From Ulota crispa (lineage: Eukaryota; Streptophyta; Bryopsida; Orthotrichales; Orthotrichaceae), in the NCBI GenBank assembly GCA_963920765.1, contig OY987248.1, positions 8,962,539-9,026,538 on the forward strand: 64,000 bases of DNA. The letters are read 5' to 3'. Of the stretch, positions 12,001-20,488 are shown piece after piece. Below the pieces are notes generated by a model, which ran no database searches, was not told the DNA's origin, and worked only from the letters and a program-made list of their open reading frames with translations. Both the position numbers and the translations under genes were made by a program. Every line of letters begins with the position of its first letter. Positions within the stretch are counted from its first letter, which is position 1.

Positions 12001-13241
12001 GAAAAAACTTGTCCTCTTGGCTTGTTCAATAAAAAGTAAACACTTGGTTGTTGGACCGTCTTTGAAGGCCCACCCACACATACCAGTACAGTTGACACTC
12101 AACTATCGTAAAAACAAGAAACTCGGTTTTGTAATCTTGCACTGATCAGACTGAATTTTCAATGTAAACCAAGTTCTTCAAACTCGGAAGGGAGTATCCA
12201 ATCTTCAGTCCGTCAATCTATCCAAACATTGCAAAGTACCACTATTAAAGAAATGGGACCCAAATGAACATGATTTTGTTGGTTAGGATGCTTTTATTTG
12301 ACATTTTGAACATAGTTCTGTTGATTAAGACATACTGTGTTGGTTAGGACCGCTTGATTAGGGCCTACTTTCTACTACCGGTAGTATACAAAATCAAAAC
12401 CTTGCGAATTAGCGCTAATCTCTCCATTGTCTCCAGAAATACAATGTACTCAATGCGATTCTAGAGCTTGCTTGATATCTTTCGTAATCTGATTTTTTCT
12501 CCACCATTTTGTGCTGGAGATTTTTTTTCGTTTCTTGTCGTTTTCCTTGTTTTCTCATGCAAGACAATTAATGCTTGCACTTGAGCTTGGACTTTTTGTA
12601 CCTTGCTAGATGTGCAAACCTTTTCGCTAATTTACGTGAGCTACAGTCATCTCTGCATAACGTCTTTTCTATAGAAAATGCTGTTGTCTCTGAGGTTTGA
12701 AACTTCTATATAGAGTCTGTGTAGCTTTGACTAGCATGAAACTGAGCTAAGGGTATGTTCACACTTGGTGTTAAGAGTGGTAGTAGCAAAGGAAAATTAG
12801 ATGCAGTTGGTCAACAAAGAAAACTTGGATGCAATTGGATAGCACAGGAAAATTAGATGCAGTTGGTCAACAAAGGAAAATTAGATGCAACTGGGCTCAC
12901 ACCTTTAGACTGCATTCATATTGCTAACACCCCTCCTAACACCAAGTGTGAACATACCCTAAGCTGGCCAGTGCCGGTGGAATTGACGTAACGAAGGGCG
13001 GGGCGAGGTGCTGCAGATCATGGACGGCTTCGAGACAGCGCGACTGGTGCGACAGAAGAAGCACTGCATCTCGCACGCCATCCCCATCGTCGCGCTCACA
13101 GCAGCCACCTCGGAAGACGAGGTGGAGAAGTGCATGGCGTCCGGCATGGACGACTACGTGAGCAAACCCGTGACCAAAGGAATCCTGCACCGAGCCTTGG
13201 AGAGATGGGTCGGTAAAGAGTCGCCTCGGCGATGGACGTGA
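2..13241 (+). CDS. PAS-domain hybrid histidine kinase (3' part; 5' end outside window)
   Basis: Phosphorelay sensor kinase. Exons read by eye: 2-236, 1204-1496, 3542-4039, 5152-5522, 6336-6672, 8441-8763, 9389-9851, 10961-11110, 13017-13241; phases agree throughout and give about 964 residues. Order in this partial protein: end of one PAS, a PAS_3-type domain (about 20-140), coiled linker, HisKA with HEIRTPLNG (phospho-His 180), N box (about 283-303), a long insert with CxxC pairs (C314, C317, C328, C331), G1 DTGIGI (537-542), G2 [11 protein letters not shown] (566-576), a degenerate receiver (about 640-755; Glu695 and Arg748 where Asp and Lys are expected), then a full receiver (Asp842, phospho-Asp886, Lys940) to the TGA at 13239-13241. 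The bacterial-like PAS resembles moss/liverwort PAS-histidine kinases (inference); it is not a typical cytokinin or ethylene receptor in the part seen. The domain call is firm; the ligand is unknown. Confidence 0.94.
237..1203 (+). other. Kinase intron 1
   Basis: AT-rich intron between exons that together encode one PAS fold (LHPKHR joined to ESVLATMN). The donor is G|GTTTGT at 236/237 and the acceptor is CAG at 1201-1203; the split codon is G|AG. No RNA gene or clear transposon ends were seen in it. Confidence 0.8.
1541..1570. repeat. Short telomere-like TTTAGGG run in kinase intron 2
   Basis: Three near-perfect copies of the plant telomere heptamer TTTAGGG, followed by degenerate copies, about 50 bp after the donor site. 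It is too short to be a telomere remnant of any size. Confidence 0.7.
2320..3530 (+). repeat. Degenerate tandem repeat in kinase intron 2
   Basis: Intron 2 (1497-3541) is largely a decayed tandem array. The phrase gctaaatgtgctaaaact recurs near 2550, 2825, 3110, 3255 and 3405, and gagcttctaaccagag near 2799, 3082, 3187 and (degenerate) 3340. Spacing is about 285 bp between the larger units and about 145 bp between the later, shorter ones. It ends just before the acceptor at 3541. No coding potential is likely; the short ORFs inside it are by-products of the repeat. Confidence 0.75.
4255..4570. mobile_element. Palindromic foldback MITE, family P, copy 1
   Basis: About 316 bp that is almost entirely an inverted repeat. 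The left arm contains gaatacccttgaagtttgc and the right arm its complement gcaaacttcaagggtattc. The arms continue through a Phe-rich-looking segment to a centre near 4410 with mirrored gtgtgcac motifs. It lies in kinase intron 3. Copies 2 and 3 are at 10256-10575 and 32484-33745. ORFs here are mirror images of each other and not genes. Confidence 0.85.
4743..5086. mobile_element. Tourist/PIF-Harbinger-like MITE with TTA target duplication
   Basis: A 344-bp element with long terminal inverted repeats starting GGGGCGGTTTAGACTAC on the left and the complement of GGGGCGGTTCAGACTAC on the right. It is flanked on both sides by TTA (4740-4742 and 5087-5089), the target duplication expected of PIF/Harbinger MITEs. 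It lies in kinase intron 3, about 65 bp before the exon at 5152. Confidence 0.85.
5527..5837. mobile_element. Nested MITE with TAA target duplication in intron 4
   Basis: The ends are GGTAGCAGCA on the left and TGTTGCTACC on the right, flanked by TAA on both sides (5524-5526 and 5838-5840). The related intron 6 reads straight through this place as gtaaattggg, so this is an insertion in the terminal repeat of the intron-forming element. The family is probably PIF/Harbinger-like because of the 3-bp TAA duplication. Confidence 0.7.
6028..6269. mobile_element. TTAA-flanked MITE, subfamily A, copy 1
   Basis: Bounded by TTAA on both sides; internal ends CCCCTAAAGGACCAAGCAAT and the complement of CCCTTAAACAATCAAGCAAC. 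About 242 bp with flanks. The interior matches 62605-62837 and, inverted and shortened, 18666-18851. The matching place in intron 6 (aaattaaggtgaag near 9315) has a single TTAA, which supports a TTAA target duplication. Confidence 0.85.
6765..7080. repeat. Dispersed repeat family D, copy 1
   Basis: Shares a run of motifs (gaatgcacgcagg, aaaattggaatgaatga, ctttcatccaaaatctagc, tttgaggtgagaattaggc) with 15915-16400 and 18070-18360. Ends are unclear. It lies in kinase intron 5. Confidence 0.6.
7320..8385. repeat. Tandem duplication in kinase intron 5
   Basis: Two related copies in series: about 7320-8185, and about 8200-8385. Shared landmarks in order are gcttggatat, gaccttatccaagcatca, acaagagtt, ctaagtaccaaagc, ccttgaactcaa, caaagaagaggatt and atttcctgg. 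The first copy is interrupted by the foldback element at 7862-8108, the second is not. Confidence 0.75.
7862..8108. mobile_element. Foldback MITE, family F, copy 1
   Basis: Inverted-repeat element beginning ACACCATATTCGTTCAATTG and ending in the near complement (AAATATGGTGT). It is flanked by TTTGAA on both sides (7856-7861 and 8109-8114). The empty sequence near 8313 reads ccttgaacc. A second, diverged copy lies at about 50577-50838. The terminal repeat resembles that of the intron-forming family I. Confidence 0.82.
8752..9365. mobile_element. TIR element that forms kinase intron 6 (family I)
   Basis: The left terminal repeat ACACCATACTAGGTAAATTG begins in exon 6 and supplies the donor AG|GTAA at 8763/8764. 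The right repeat (cctaacatggtgtt) ends near 9365, about 24 bp before the exon at 9389. The interior is homologous to intron 4. A 369-bp hairpin (8938-9306) sits where intron 4 instead holds a TTAA element. Confidence 0.8.
8938..9306. mobile_element. Long hairpin element in intron 6
   Basis: Near-perfect inverted repeat with arms of about 165-180 bp. The outer ends are ctaaatttttgggaatgac and its complement, and inner motifs such as catgtctcatttgtg and cacaaatgagacg mirror each other around a short loop near 9125. It is inside the intron-forming element. Transcribed, it would fold into one long hairpin. Confidence 0.8.
10256..10575. mobile_element. Palindromic foldback MITE, family P, copy 2
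   Basis: Same structure as 4255-4570: the outer arm with gatacccctggaatttgc and its mirror gcaaattttaggggtatc, then mirrored segments with ccataatattcaagcgttt and tctccctttgtgcac around a centre near 10415. In kinase intron 7. Direct repeats of about 100 bp (around 10150-10255 and 10690-10800) flank it. Confidence 0.82.
12751..12959. mobile_element. Tourist-like MITE with TAA target duplication, next to last kinase exon
   Basis: About 209 bp. The terminal inverted repeat GGGTATGTTCACACTTGGTG and its exact complement are flanked by TAA on both sides (12748-12750 and 12960-12962). The interior holds a short repeat (gaaaattagatgcagttggt). It lies only 57 bp before the last exon (13017), so it may overlap the branch-point region. 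Confidence 0.85.
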
Positions 13242-14141
13242 CCTTACTAGTCACCGCTTGTATATTACCAATCATTGTATTCATTCATAAAGAGAGACAG
13301 TAACAACAACAACCAGTTGTCCTTCTCTGCTTGGCCCTCGGTAGTTTTAGGTACATTTTTTTAGAGAAAAACTGGGCCAAGCTTTGACAAAGCTTCGTCA
13401 GATTGCAGTAAATTGCATCTTTCATCGATTTTTATTCGCCTGTTTCGCTTCCGAAGTGTTTGCAATGATGGTGTCGGCATTGAAAAAACCCCTTACGGGA
13501 AAAAACCGGGGTCAACCTGAGATTTTGGTGGTGGCAGCATTGCTTCGTTATCAGTGTTTCTTATGCATGTGGACAGACTTGAAAAACAGGTAGGGTACAA
13601 AAACAAGCTCCGTTTTGGTCAACGGGTTTCAGGGCATCCTTTCATGCTGCGTTGGGGTTTCAAGGCATCTTTTCATGCTGCATTGGTAATTGGGAGAAAC
13701 GCTAAACGATAGTAGTTGGCTTGGCCTGATGAGTGTTCATGGAAGTGATTGTAACGTCAAATATGGTGATCTTTCCCCCATGCATAGGTTATTTTTGAGT
13801 TTCAGTTTGCTTCTTTCTATTATTTGCCAATCATTGGTGAGGGCTATTTGCAACATCCCTTCCAAATGAGAGTGTCAAATGTAGTAATCAATAACTCTGA
13901 CACAGAGAGCTTCCACCCACAACAAGTTCTGCTTTTAGAAAAGCCCCCACCACCCCCTCGCATAGATAGACATCCTCAAAGGAGTAAGAGTTAGGAAACT
14001 TTGCAAAATTTTATATACATGAGCGATGCTATTTAAGTAGTCATCATGGAATTACAAGCTCGGATCTATCTTACATACAAGACTCTGATTTTTTGAACTG
14101 CTATGAAAAATATCGATGCTAAAGAGAGAGATCCATTACGA
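13242..14141. other. Intergenic region between convergent genes
   Basis: Holds the 3' UTR of the kinase (+) and of the C2 gene (-). A 36-bp tandem duplication (ggcatccttttcatgctgc type) lies at about 13627-13688. No conserved ORF was recognised; the 69-codon ORF at 13384 has no recognisable similarity. Confidence 0.6.
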
Positions 14142-14975
14142 TCAACCACCGCATCCTCCACCACATCCACCACCACCGCAGCCACCACCACCATCGCCAC
14201 CACCATCACCACCGTCAAGCGCCGACCCAAGCACATATCCACCCAACAGGCCGGCTCCTAACCCTAATCCTGCACCACCAAAACCCCGCTTCGGTTTCTG
14301 CTGTGGAGGATACCCTGCTTGCGAGTACTGCCCAGGCGGCGCGTACTGCTGCTGTTGCTGCGGATAATACTGTTGTTGCTGCTGAGGGTAATACGGTTGT
14401 TGCTGCTGAGGATAATACTGCTGTTGCTGTTGTGGGTAATACTGCTGCTGTTGTGGGTAATACTGCTGCTGTTGCTGACCATATTGTCCACCCGCCATAG
14501 CCGCCATAGCCGGCATACCCATACTAGGAGGACCAGATTTAGCCGCGACCTCCGACTCCGACAGCGTTCTACCCACCCTCACCGCCACGTTGATCACACC
14601 CTGATAGTTCCCCGACTTCTTCCTCACTTGATACGCCGTGGCTTTGGTGGATCCAGTCCCAGCCTTGGAGGTCCCTTGCACGTCCGCCAGGGGGACAATA
14701 GCAGACCCGATGAGCTTGTTGGAGAACGTGCTGTGGTTGTAAATCTCCACCGTCACGGCGGCGTCGCCTTGCTCTAGCAACGACTCCTCCGCTACTAGTG
14801 TGATGATGGCGTTCCATGTGGGGTGCACGCCTCCGCCTTTGCTCACGGGGCCGGACACCTTTGTGTGTGGGTACAGCCATGCCACGCAGTAAGGGTCCAT
14901 GGCGCCCAACATCGCCACGTTCTTCAAGTCCTGCGCTGAGAGTACTGTCACTTCTAGTTCCTTCTGTTGCCCCAT
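14142..14975 (-). CDS. C2-domain protein, SRC2-like, with Tyr/Gln repeats and Cys/Gly tail
   Basis: Single-exon gene of 277 codons. The start was taken at 14975 because the C2 domain begins at once (MGQQKELEVTVLSAQDL); the longer in-frame ORF to 15401 is low-complexity Leu/Ser/Pro. Residues about 7-105 are a C2 domain (MDPYC, HPTWN, IGSAIVPLADV). Next comes a stretch with six YYPQQQQ-type repeats and PPGQY/GYPPQ motifs, then a Gly/Leu hydrophobic segment (GLGLGAGLLGG) typical of SRC2-like proteins, and an unusual tail with three CGG repeats. The SRC2 family (cold and stress induced in plants) binds membranes, and some members bind NADPH oxidases; a role here is inferred from family only. CAG/CTG-type codon runs code the Gln tracts and may vary in length. 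Confidence 0.9.
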   Translation of the reverse strand: MGQQKELEVTVLSAQDLKNVAMLGAMDPYCVAWLYPHTKVSGPVSKGGGVHPTWNAIITLVAEESLLEQGDAAVTVEIYNHSTFSNKLIGSAIVPLADVQGTSKAGTGSTKATAYQVRKKSGNYQGVINVAVRVGRTLSESEVAAKSGPPSMGMPAMAAMAGGQYGQQQQQYYPQQQQYYPQQQQQYYPQQQQPYYPQQQQQYYPQQQQQYAPPGQYSQAGYPPQQKPKRGFGGAGLGLGAGLLGGYVLGSALDGGDGGGDGGGGCGGGGCGGGCGG

Positions 14976-15589
14976 CTCACCACGCTCCCACAATCCCAAC
15001 AATTCTAACAATCCTAACAATTCTAACAATTCGGAGTTCAAGCGAACTGTATCAAGTCCGCTTGTATCCCAAGGTCTGCGTTTGTCCCGAACCCTGGCGC
15101 GCTCCACAATCGCAACAACTCTAAAAGTTCTCGTGTATCCCAAACCCTGGCGCGCTTGCTCCTCGATCGATGTCGAACACGTCCGCTGTGAGTTCCTGAT
15201 TTGCAACCCAAGTGAAGGAGAAAGTAGTAATGGATGGAATTGAGTGCAGGGGTGAGGTTTTATGGGGAGACGAGGAGGATCGAGAAGCGGAGAGCGAAGG
15301 CGCGCTTGACGCGGGAGGGAGTGGGAGTGGGGCCGGGCGGGCGGAAGCGTGTCGGCAGAAGCTAAGCTAGACGCGGGGGGGGGGCTCAGGTTACAGCACA
15401 TACTTGGATGTGGGGCCAGGGTGGAAAAGCTCAGTTTTTTTCAAGGAAGGGTAATAGTAATAATTTGTTCTTTATTTTGTTGTGTTGTTCAATTATGTTC
15501 TCCTTCATTAGTATACTGTCCGTCACTACGACAAGATTATGCATGGCATGGCCCCATGCTATTCCATGTCATATATTCTTCTATTCATG

Positions 15590-15740
15590 TGTTCCCTTGT
15601 CCTCATATCTATTCTTATCCCCGTGTCCCCTATCCATATGTATTTCTATCTCTGTGCCCCCTATCTAAATGCCCATCTATCCTTATAACCCTTATTCCCG
15701 TGCTCCCCTATTTTTGTGCCTTTTATCCATGTGTCCCTCA
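15590..15740. repeat. Degenerate copy of the 16-bp minisatellite
   Basis: Irregular succession of ttatccccgtgtcccct-like units, clearly related to the large array at 26357-27004 but with more substitutions and uneven spacing. Confidence 0.6.
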
Positions 15741-15914
15741 AATTTTACTTTATTCCATTTGTAACTTTAGTTAAACTTGTACTTTACTCTATTTTTAAGT
15801 GGAATTAAAGATGGACTTTGCGGAAATGTCCTCCTCACCTATGGAACCATCAAATGCAACCGCGGCATATTCAATTATTAACATAGATTCAAGGTTTCAT
15901 AGGGTTTTATTTTT

Positions 15915-16400
15915 GTTAGGATTGAGAGACCCACACTCCAAAATGCAGGCAGGGAAGGAAAATGAAAACTCAACTAAAATTGGAACATATGAATGATATA
16001 CACAAGTTCATCCAACAAATTGCCAATATAAGGTACTTTCATCCAAAATCTAGCAAATTGGGATTTTGCGGATTTGATGATGTCATCCAATTTTTCATGC
16101 GGATTTCACTACAAGGGAAACTGTCCAAAAGGACAAAAATATGTCCTAATCAACATGGCTAAATCTACAAAATATGTCTGATTTGACTGTTTTTTTCTCA
16201 TTTTGGACACATTTAGTCAATTTGGACATGTCAATTGGGACACAATTTCTTGTAGTGTTTTTTAGTGTAATGATTGCCAAATGACTTTTGAGGTAAGATT
16301 TAGGTAAAAAAATGGCCAAGAAGTTAAATGCTTTGATTTCAATTTAAAACATAGCCACTGAATCCAAATATGAATTCAGAATTTTCAAATTCAATCTCCC
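15915..16400. repeat. Dispersed repeat family D, copy 2
   Basis: Related to 6765-7080 and 18070-18360 by the motifs aatgcaggcagg, ctttcatccaaaatctagc and tttgaggtaagatttaggt. Ends not resolved. Confidence 0.55.
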
Positions 16401-16498
16401 GATGATAAATATCTGAACTCTCACATTTTTTATTGGGTGAAAATACCTGACCTTTTCCACCCTGGCCCCACATCGACGGTATGTGCAATAAACTGAGG

Positions 16499-17538
16499 CT
16501 AAGGTAGACGCGGGAGTTGGCTAGTGGCGGCCACCGCGAGTGTACAATCTGGCTTCCGCGAAGTGTATGTTGCTGGAAATCTGGACTTCTGGAGCCCTGA
16601 GGGACGCGGGAAGCCGCAATTTCTCGACACGACTGGCGTTTGTCCGCGGCGATCGTGACGCCGTGAAATTCCTGGTGGCCTGGTCACCACTGTTAACAGT
16701 TTATTGGGCTAAATTTAACATAACCGCCCCCCAGAACCGAAGTGTTTTCAAAACATATGATTTCACGGCAGTTCTTTTTCCTTCTTTCTCGATATTTTAG
16801 AGCGATGTTCGGGAAGATTCGGCTGTCTATGTAAAGCCAGCCAGTGGATTTGCCTGAAAGACCGGTTGAAATTTGAAACTAACTACCAGGAATTTGAATC
16901 TAACTACAGTACCGGGAAAATCAGCCTAAATTGCCATGTTTCTAATTATAGTGTACGTATTATCTACAATTAATAAAAAAACTCATGTTAGCGACCTGTT
17001 CGTATAGTCGTTGACTGACCGGTTTACCTGTTGTCAAAAAATAATTTGTAATCGATGTTAGGTGGTTAAGTTGCAAGTGAGGCTTTGTCTCTCCCACAGT
17101 GACTTGCAAAATCCTAGCAATTGTACTTGGCAGTTAAGCGGTTGGGTTGTGAATCTTTGCACTTTCTTTGTGCTTGTCGATGAGGTTTTGGATCTTTGCA
17201 TCTTCAATTATTTTGTAGCATTTATGCTTGCTCGCAGGTGAGGTTCATGAGTAGTTGCAGTAACGTAAGTTGGAAGTGTAACTATTTTGAATAAAAAATG
17301 TCAAACAAAAAATAACACAAACATTGAGAATGTGTTAAGGCATTCATTTACCTTGGTAAATGAGTTTACACGACTCATGCTGATAGAAAATATCCAAGGC
17401 ATGCTTGGAAAATCAGTTGAAATTGGAGGATTACCAAATCAAGGGTTTTATTTCCATTTTACTAGGGTAGCGACCAGCACCCAATAGGGGTTTTTGTTTA
17501 GTTTTGAACTAGTAGCTTCGCAGGCCATATGGTAATAT
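16499..17538. other. Intergenic, nothing recognised
   Basis: A GC-richer patch (16500-16690) is followed by AT-rich DNA. No ORF with recognisable similarity, no RNA gene, no clear transposon ends. Confidence 0.5.
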
Positions 17539-17634
17539 TTAACCCTTAAACGCCGACGGGGACAAAAAATCGTCCTCGGCAAATACACTTAGCCCGTGTA
17601 TTTGCGGCCATAGGCCCCAATGATTAAGGGTTAA
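17539..17634. mobile_element. Very short TTAA-flanked element
   Basis: TTAA at both ends with CCCTTAAACG on the left and the complement of CCCTTAATCA on the right; only about 96 bp. Fits the TTAA-CCC family by its ends, but the interior was not matched to other copies. Confidence 0.5.
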
Positions 17635-18069
17635 TAGTGCAAATTTGACCATAGGAGACTTTTTTTTAGTGCAAAATTAGGCTGCAAACATTTACACATT
17701 GAGCTTGTTGATGGTGACCAAATTTTCCTAATATTAAAAGCTAGTATTGCAAGAATGAATTTTATGAAAATGTGGGTTACAAAACCCCAAGATTTATAAT
17801 AGAAGAGGCATTATCTCAAAGAAACTTAAGGACGTCTTGATTCTCTAATAATATGGCTCCACATGGTGTGAAGATCATGTTGTTCTCAGCTGAAGTTCCT
17901 AGCCTAACTAGTTGACACTACAAACAACAACACATTGTTTTTTCTAATGCGTGGTAGGCACCTAGATTTGGAATATTGAACAACATCTAGCTTCATGACG
18001 CTATTTTTTCTTCATTTTTTTTTGTATAGGCTTGTAGCTTGATATTTTTTTGTAGCTATCTGGCTTTTA

Positions 18070-18360
18070 AAATCCAAAAAAAAACCCTCACACCCAACAA
18101 TGCAAGCATGTACAGAAAAAATGCATAGAATTGGATAGAATTGTTGACATGTGGATGTTCATCTATAAACTATATTAATATTAGTAAATTTCATCCAAAT
18201 TTTGGCAAATTTGGTGTTGGTTTGGGGAAGGATTTTATGATTTCATCCATTTTCCCATTGTATTTTTTTAGTGTTATGGTAGCCAATGACCATTTGAGGT
18301 AAGAAATAGGCAAATTTTTGTCAAAAATAATAATCCTATACCCAAATTCTATAATTGGAG
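18070..18360. repeat. Dispersed repeat family D, copy 3
   Basis: Matches copies 1 and 2 in motif order (acacccaacaatgcaagca, tttcatccaaattttggc, tttgaggtaagaaatagg). Confidence 0.55.
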
Positions 18361-18665
18361 CTCACAAATCTGTCCAAATGGTGTTTTAGGGTGTGCAATC
18401 AACAAGGGAAGGATGAAGGCACTGCAAGGCAATTCACATTATGTTCCAAGTGTTAGTGATATCACAATATTCTATTAATTGAAAGCCAAAAGTTGGAGCT
18501 TGATAATTTACATTATGTCTCAAGTCTTCAGAATTAATTGCATTTTGTCTACATGGCAGCATTTTTTGGATGTTTGGTGTCAAGGTAGAATTTTCCTCAA
18601 GTTGAAAGTTGGGTCAAACAAAATGGTCTACCCAAACCAAACTAAGTCCTACTAATATCTTTGCA

Positions 18666-18851
18666 TTAACCTTTAAAGAACCATAGGGCATAGTATATAT
18701 GCTGCCCTATAATTGTTATTTGCTACCAGTAAGAAGTTTTAATTTGGGATCTCAAGTAGCTCACTAGAACCGTTTTGATCTATTCCAAATACAAGAAAAA
18801 TACCTTGTATTCTACTGGTCGCAGTGGCACACTGTATTCTTTAGGGGTTAA
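18666..18851. mobile_element. TTAA-flanked MITE, subfamily A, inverted and shortened copy
   Basis: TTAA at both ends, CCTTTAAAGAACCATAGGGC on the left and TTTAGGGG on the right. The interior is the reverse complement of 62605-62837 and 6028-6269 (aattgttatttgctacc, gggatctcaagtag), with about 50 bp missing. Confidence 0.8.
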
Positions 18852-19559
18852 TATTCATGACATTCTAGCATTTAGTTTTGTTCTCAATAACCCAACAAAG
18901 ATGGAATCTCACGTGGAGGTGGGACTTGCAAAGATGGGATGCCCACGGTAGTGTGAACCACCTCTAAATGGCTGTTCATCTTGTATTGTGGCAATTACAG
19001 CTTTCTCCATAAAAAATCATTTAAGTGCTTTGCAAATATTTTGAAAATGCTGTGAAAGTGCTTTTTCAATGGCTTGCCCATGTTCTCACACACAAAATGA
19101 TAAAACCTCAATAATGTGGTATTCTTTTCATGAGGGCCCATGATTGTTGACATAATGCATGCTTTTATTGTCACCTCCATTTTAGATAGAAACCATTTGT
19201 TCATCTATACTCTATATGCTCTTTTAATCTAAATGTAAAAATTTCATCTAATGCTTTATAAATAATAAGAGTTCATCTAAGTGCATAACTCTTAAATTTT
19301 GGCCTATATGGCGCGATCTAGCATCGTTTTGTTCAAAAAACAAACATTTATAAATTTGCCACATTTAGTGGTGTCGTTTTTAATATTTTGGTTATTATTT
19401 TTTGTAAAGCAACTTGAGTTCCTTATAAAGATCGCATTATTTGGTTTTTACTTTTTGTATATCAGCTTGAGTTCCTTATGGAGTTTGCATTTGAGGATCC
19501 CATTGCTACTCAGTTAGTGCATGCTAGATTTCAAATGATATCCAAAGGAAATTGATATG

Positions 19560-19925
19560 GGCACACCCGGGGTTTGATGAATGCAAATTTTAGATTTTTA
19601 CCATCGAAAAGCTAAATCTGAAAATTTTAAATTCAGATTTGGACTTAGAGATCTTAATTTAATCTAGAACCATAAAGGAGGTTACAATTGAACAACACCC
19701 AATGAAAAAACTTAACTAGAGGGCAAATTATTACTTTTACTTTTGTTATTTAAAAAAACTAAGCTTTTTCATCAAGTGTTGTTCAATTGTAACCTCCTTT
19801 ATGGTTCTAGATTAAATCAAGGTCTCTAAGTCCAAATCTAGATTCAAAATTTTCAAATTCAGATTTTGGATGGTAGAAATCTAAAATTTACCCCGGGGGT
19901 GTGCATATATCAAACCCAGGGTGTG
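19560..19925. mobile_element. Long hairpin foldback element
   Basis: Arms of about 150-170 bp mirror each other: acacccggggtttgatg on the left and catcaaacccagggtgt-like sequence on the right, with aggaggttacaattgaac and its complement nearer the centre (loop about 19720-19760). Intergenic, 600 bp downstream of SEN2. Confidence 0.75.
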
Positions 19926-20488
19926 CCGGTGGCATTGCTTTTGAGCCAATGGGTATATGTGTTGTGCTTTGGTATTTCTTGCCACAGCAATTATAAGTGT
20001 CATGCACTATAGTCAAATCCAATATTGGACCTTTTCGGCATGAAGAAGAGAGTAACTACAGCGCACCATGGTTACGAGAGTCAGCTTGGTGTAGTGCACA
20101 TTCGTGTTTGACGGCCGAGGTGGAAAACTCGTAAACAAAAACCCTGAAACTATCTATGCAATCTGACGCAGACAAGCTCCTAAAAAAGATCACTAACCCA
20201 TGGATTGCACAATCAACATACGGGGACATCTACAATGACGAACACCATTCATACAAATCATACTGCCAACAAGCGATGTTATATCACAATCACAATAATT
20301 CAGATACTAACATGCCAGGCCTCTAAATTTGTGGAAACGCAGCATTTCCCAGAGTTACAAAGGTTACACAAAACGAGAAAGTATCACACATTTCAAGGTA
20401 AAAAAAGGTAAAAAGACAAGACCTGTACAAAAATAGTGTCCAACTCTAAAACCTTGACAACTTTCCACCTGCTCAGAGCTAGCTAGCT

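Larger units (their letters stand above)
15384..16498. mobile_element. 1.1-kb TIR element upstream of the C2 gene
   Basis: Left end near 15384 and right end near 16498 carry inverted copies of a roughly 45-bp repeat that includes gatgtggggccagggtgg. Both outer flanks contain the same 17-bp sequence with one difference (gctaagctagacgcggg and gctaaggtagacgcggg). The interior includes a short copy of the 16-bp minisatellite motif (about 15590-15740) and repeat D (15915-16400). A single similar end is near 60735. Superfamily unclear. Confidence 0.6.

Noticed and set aside
15125-15401. N-terminal extension of the C2 protein to 15401
   Set aside because: Low-complexity Ser/Pro/Leu sequence without similarity; the family begins at the C2 domain, so the Met at 14975 is preferred.
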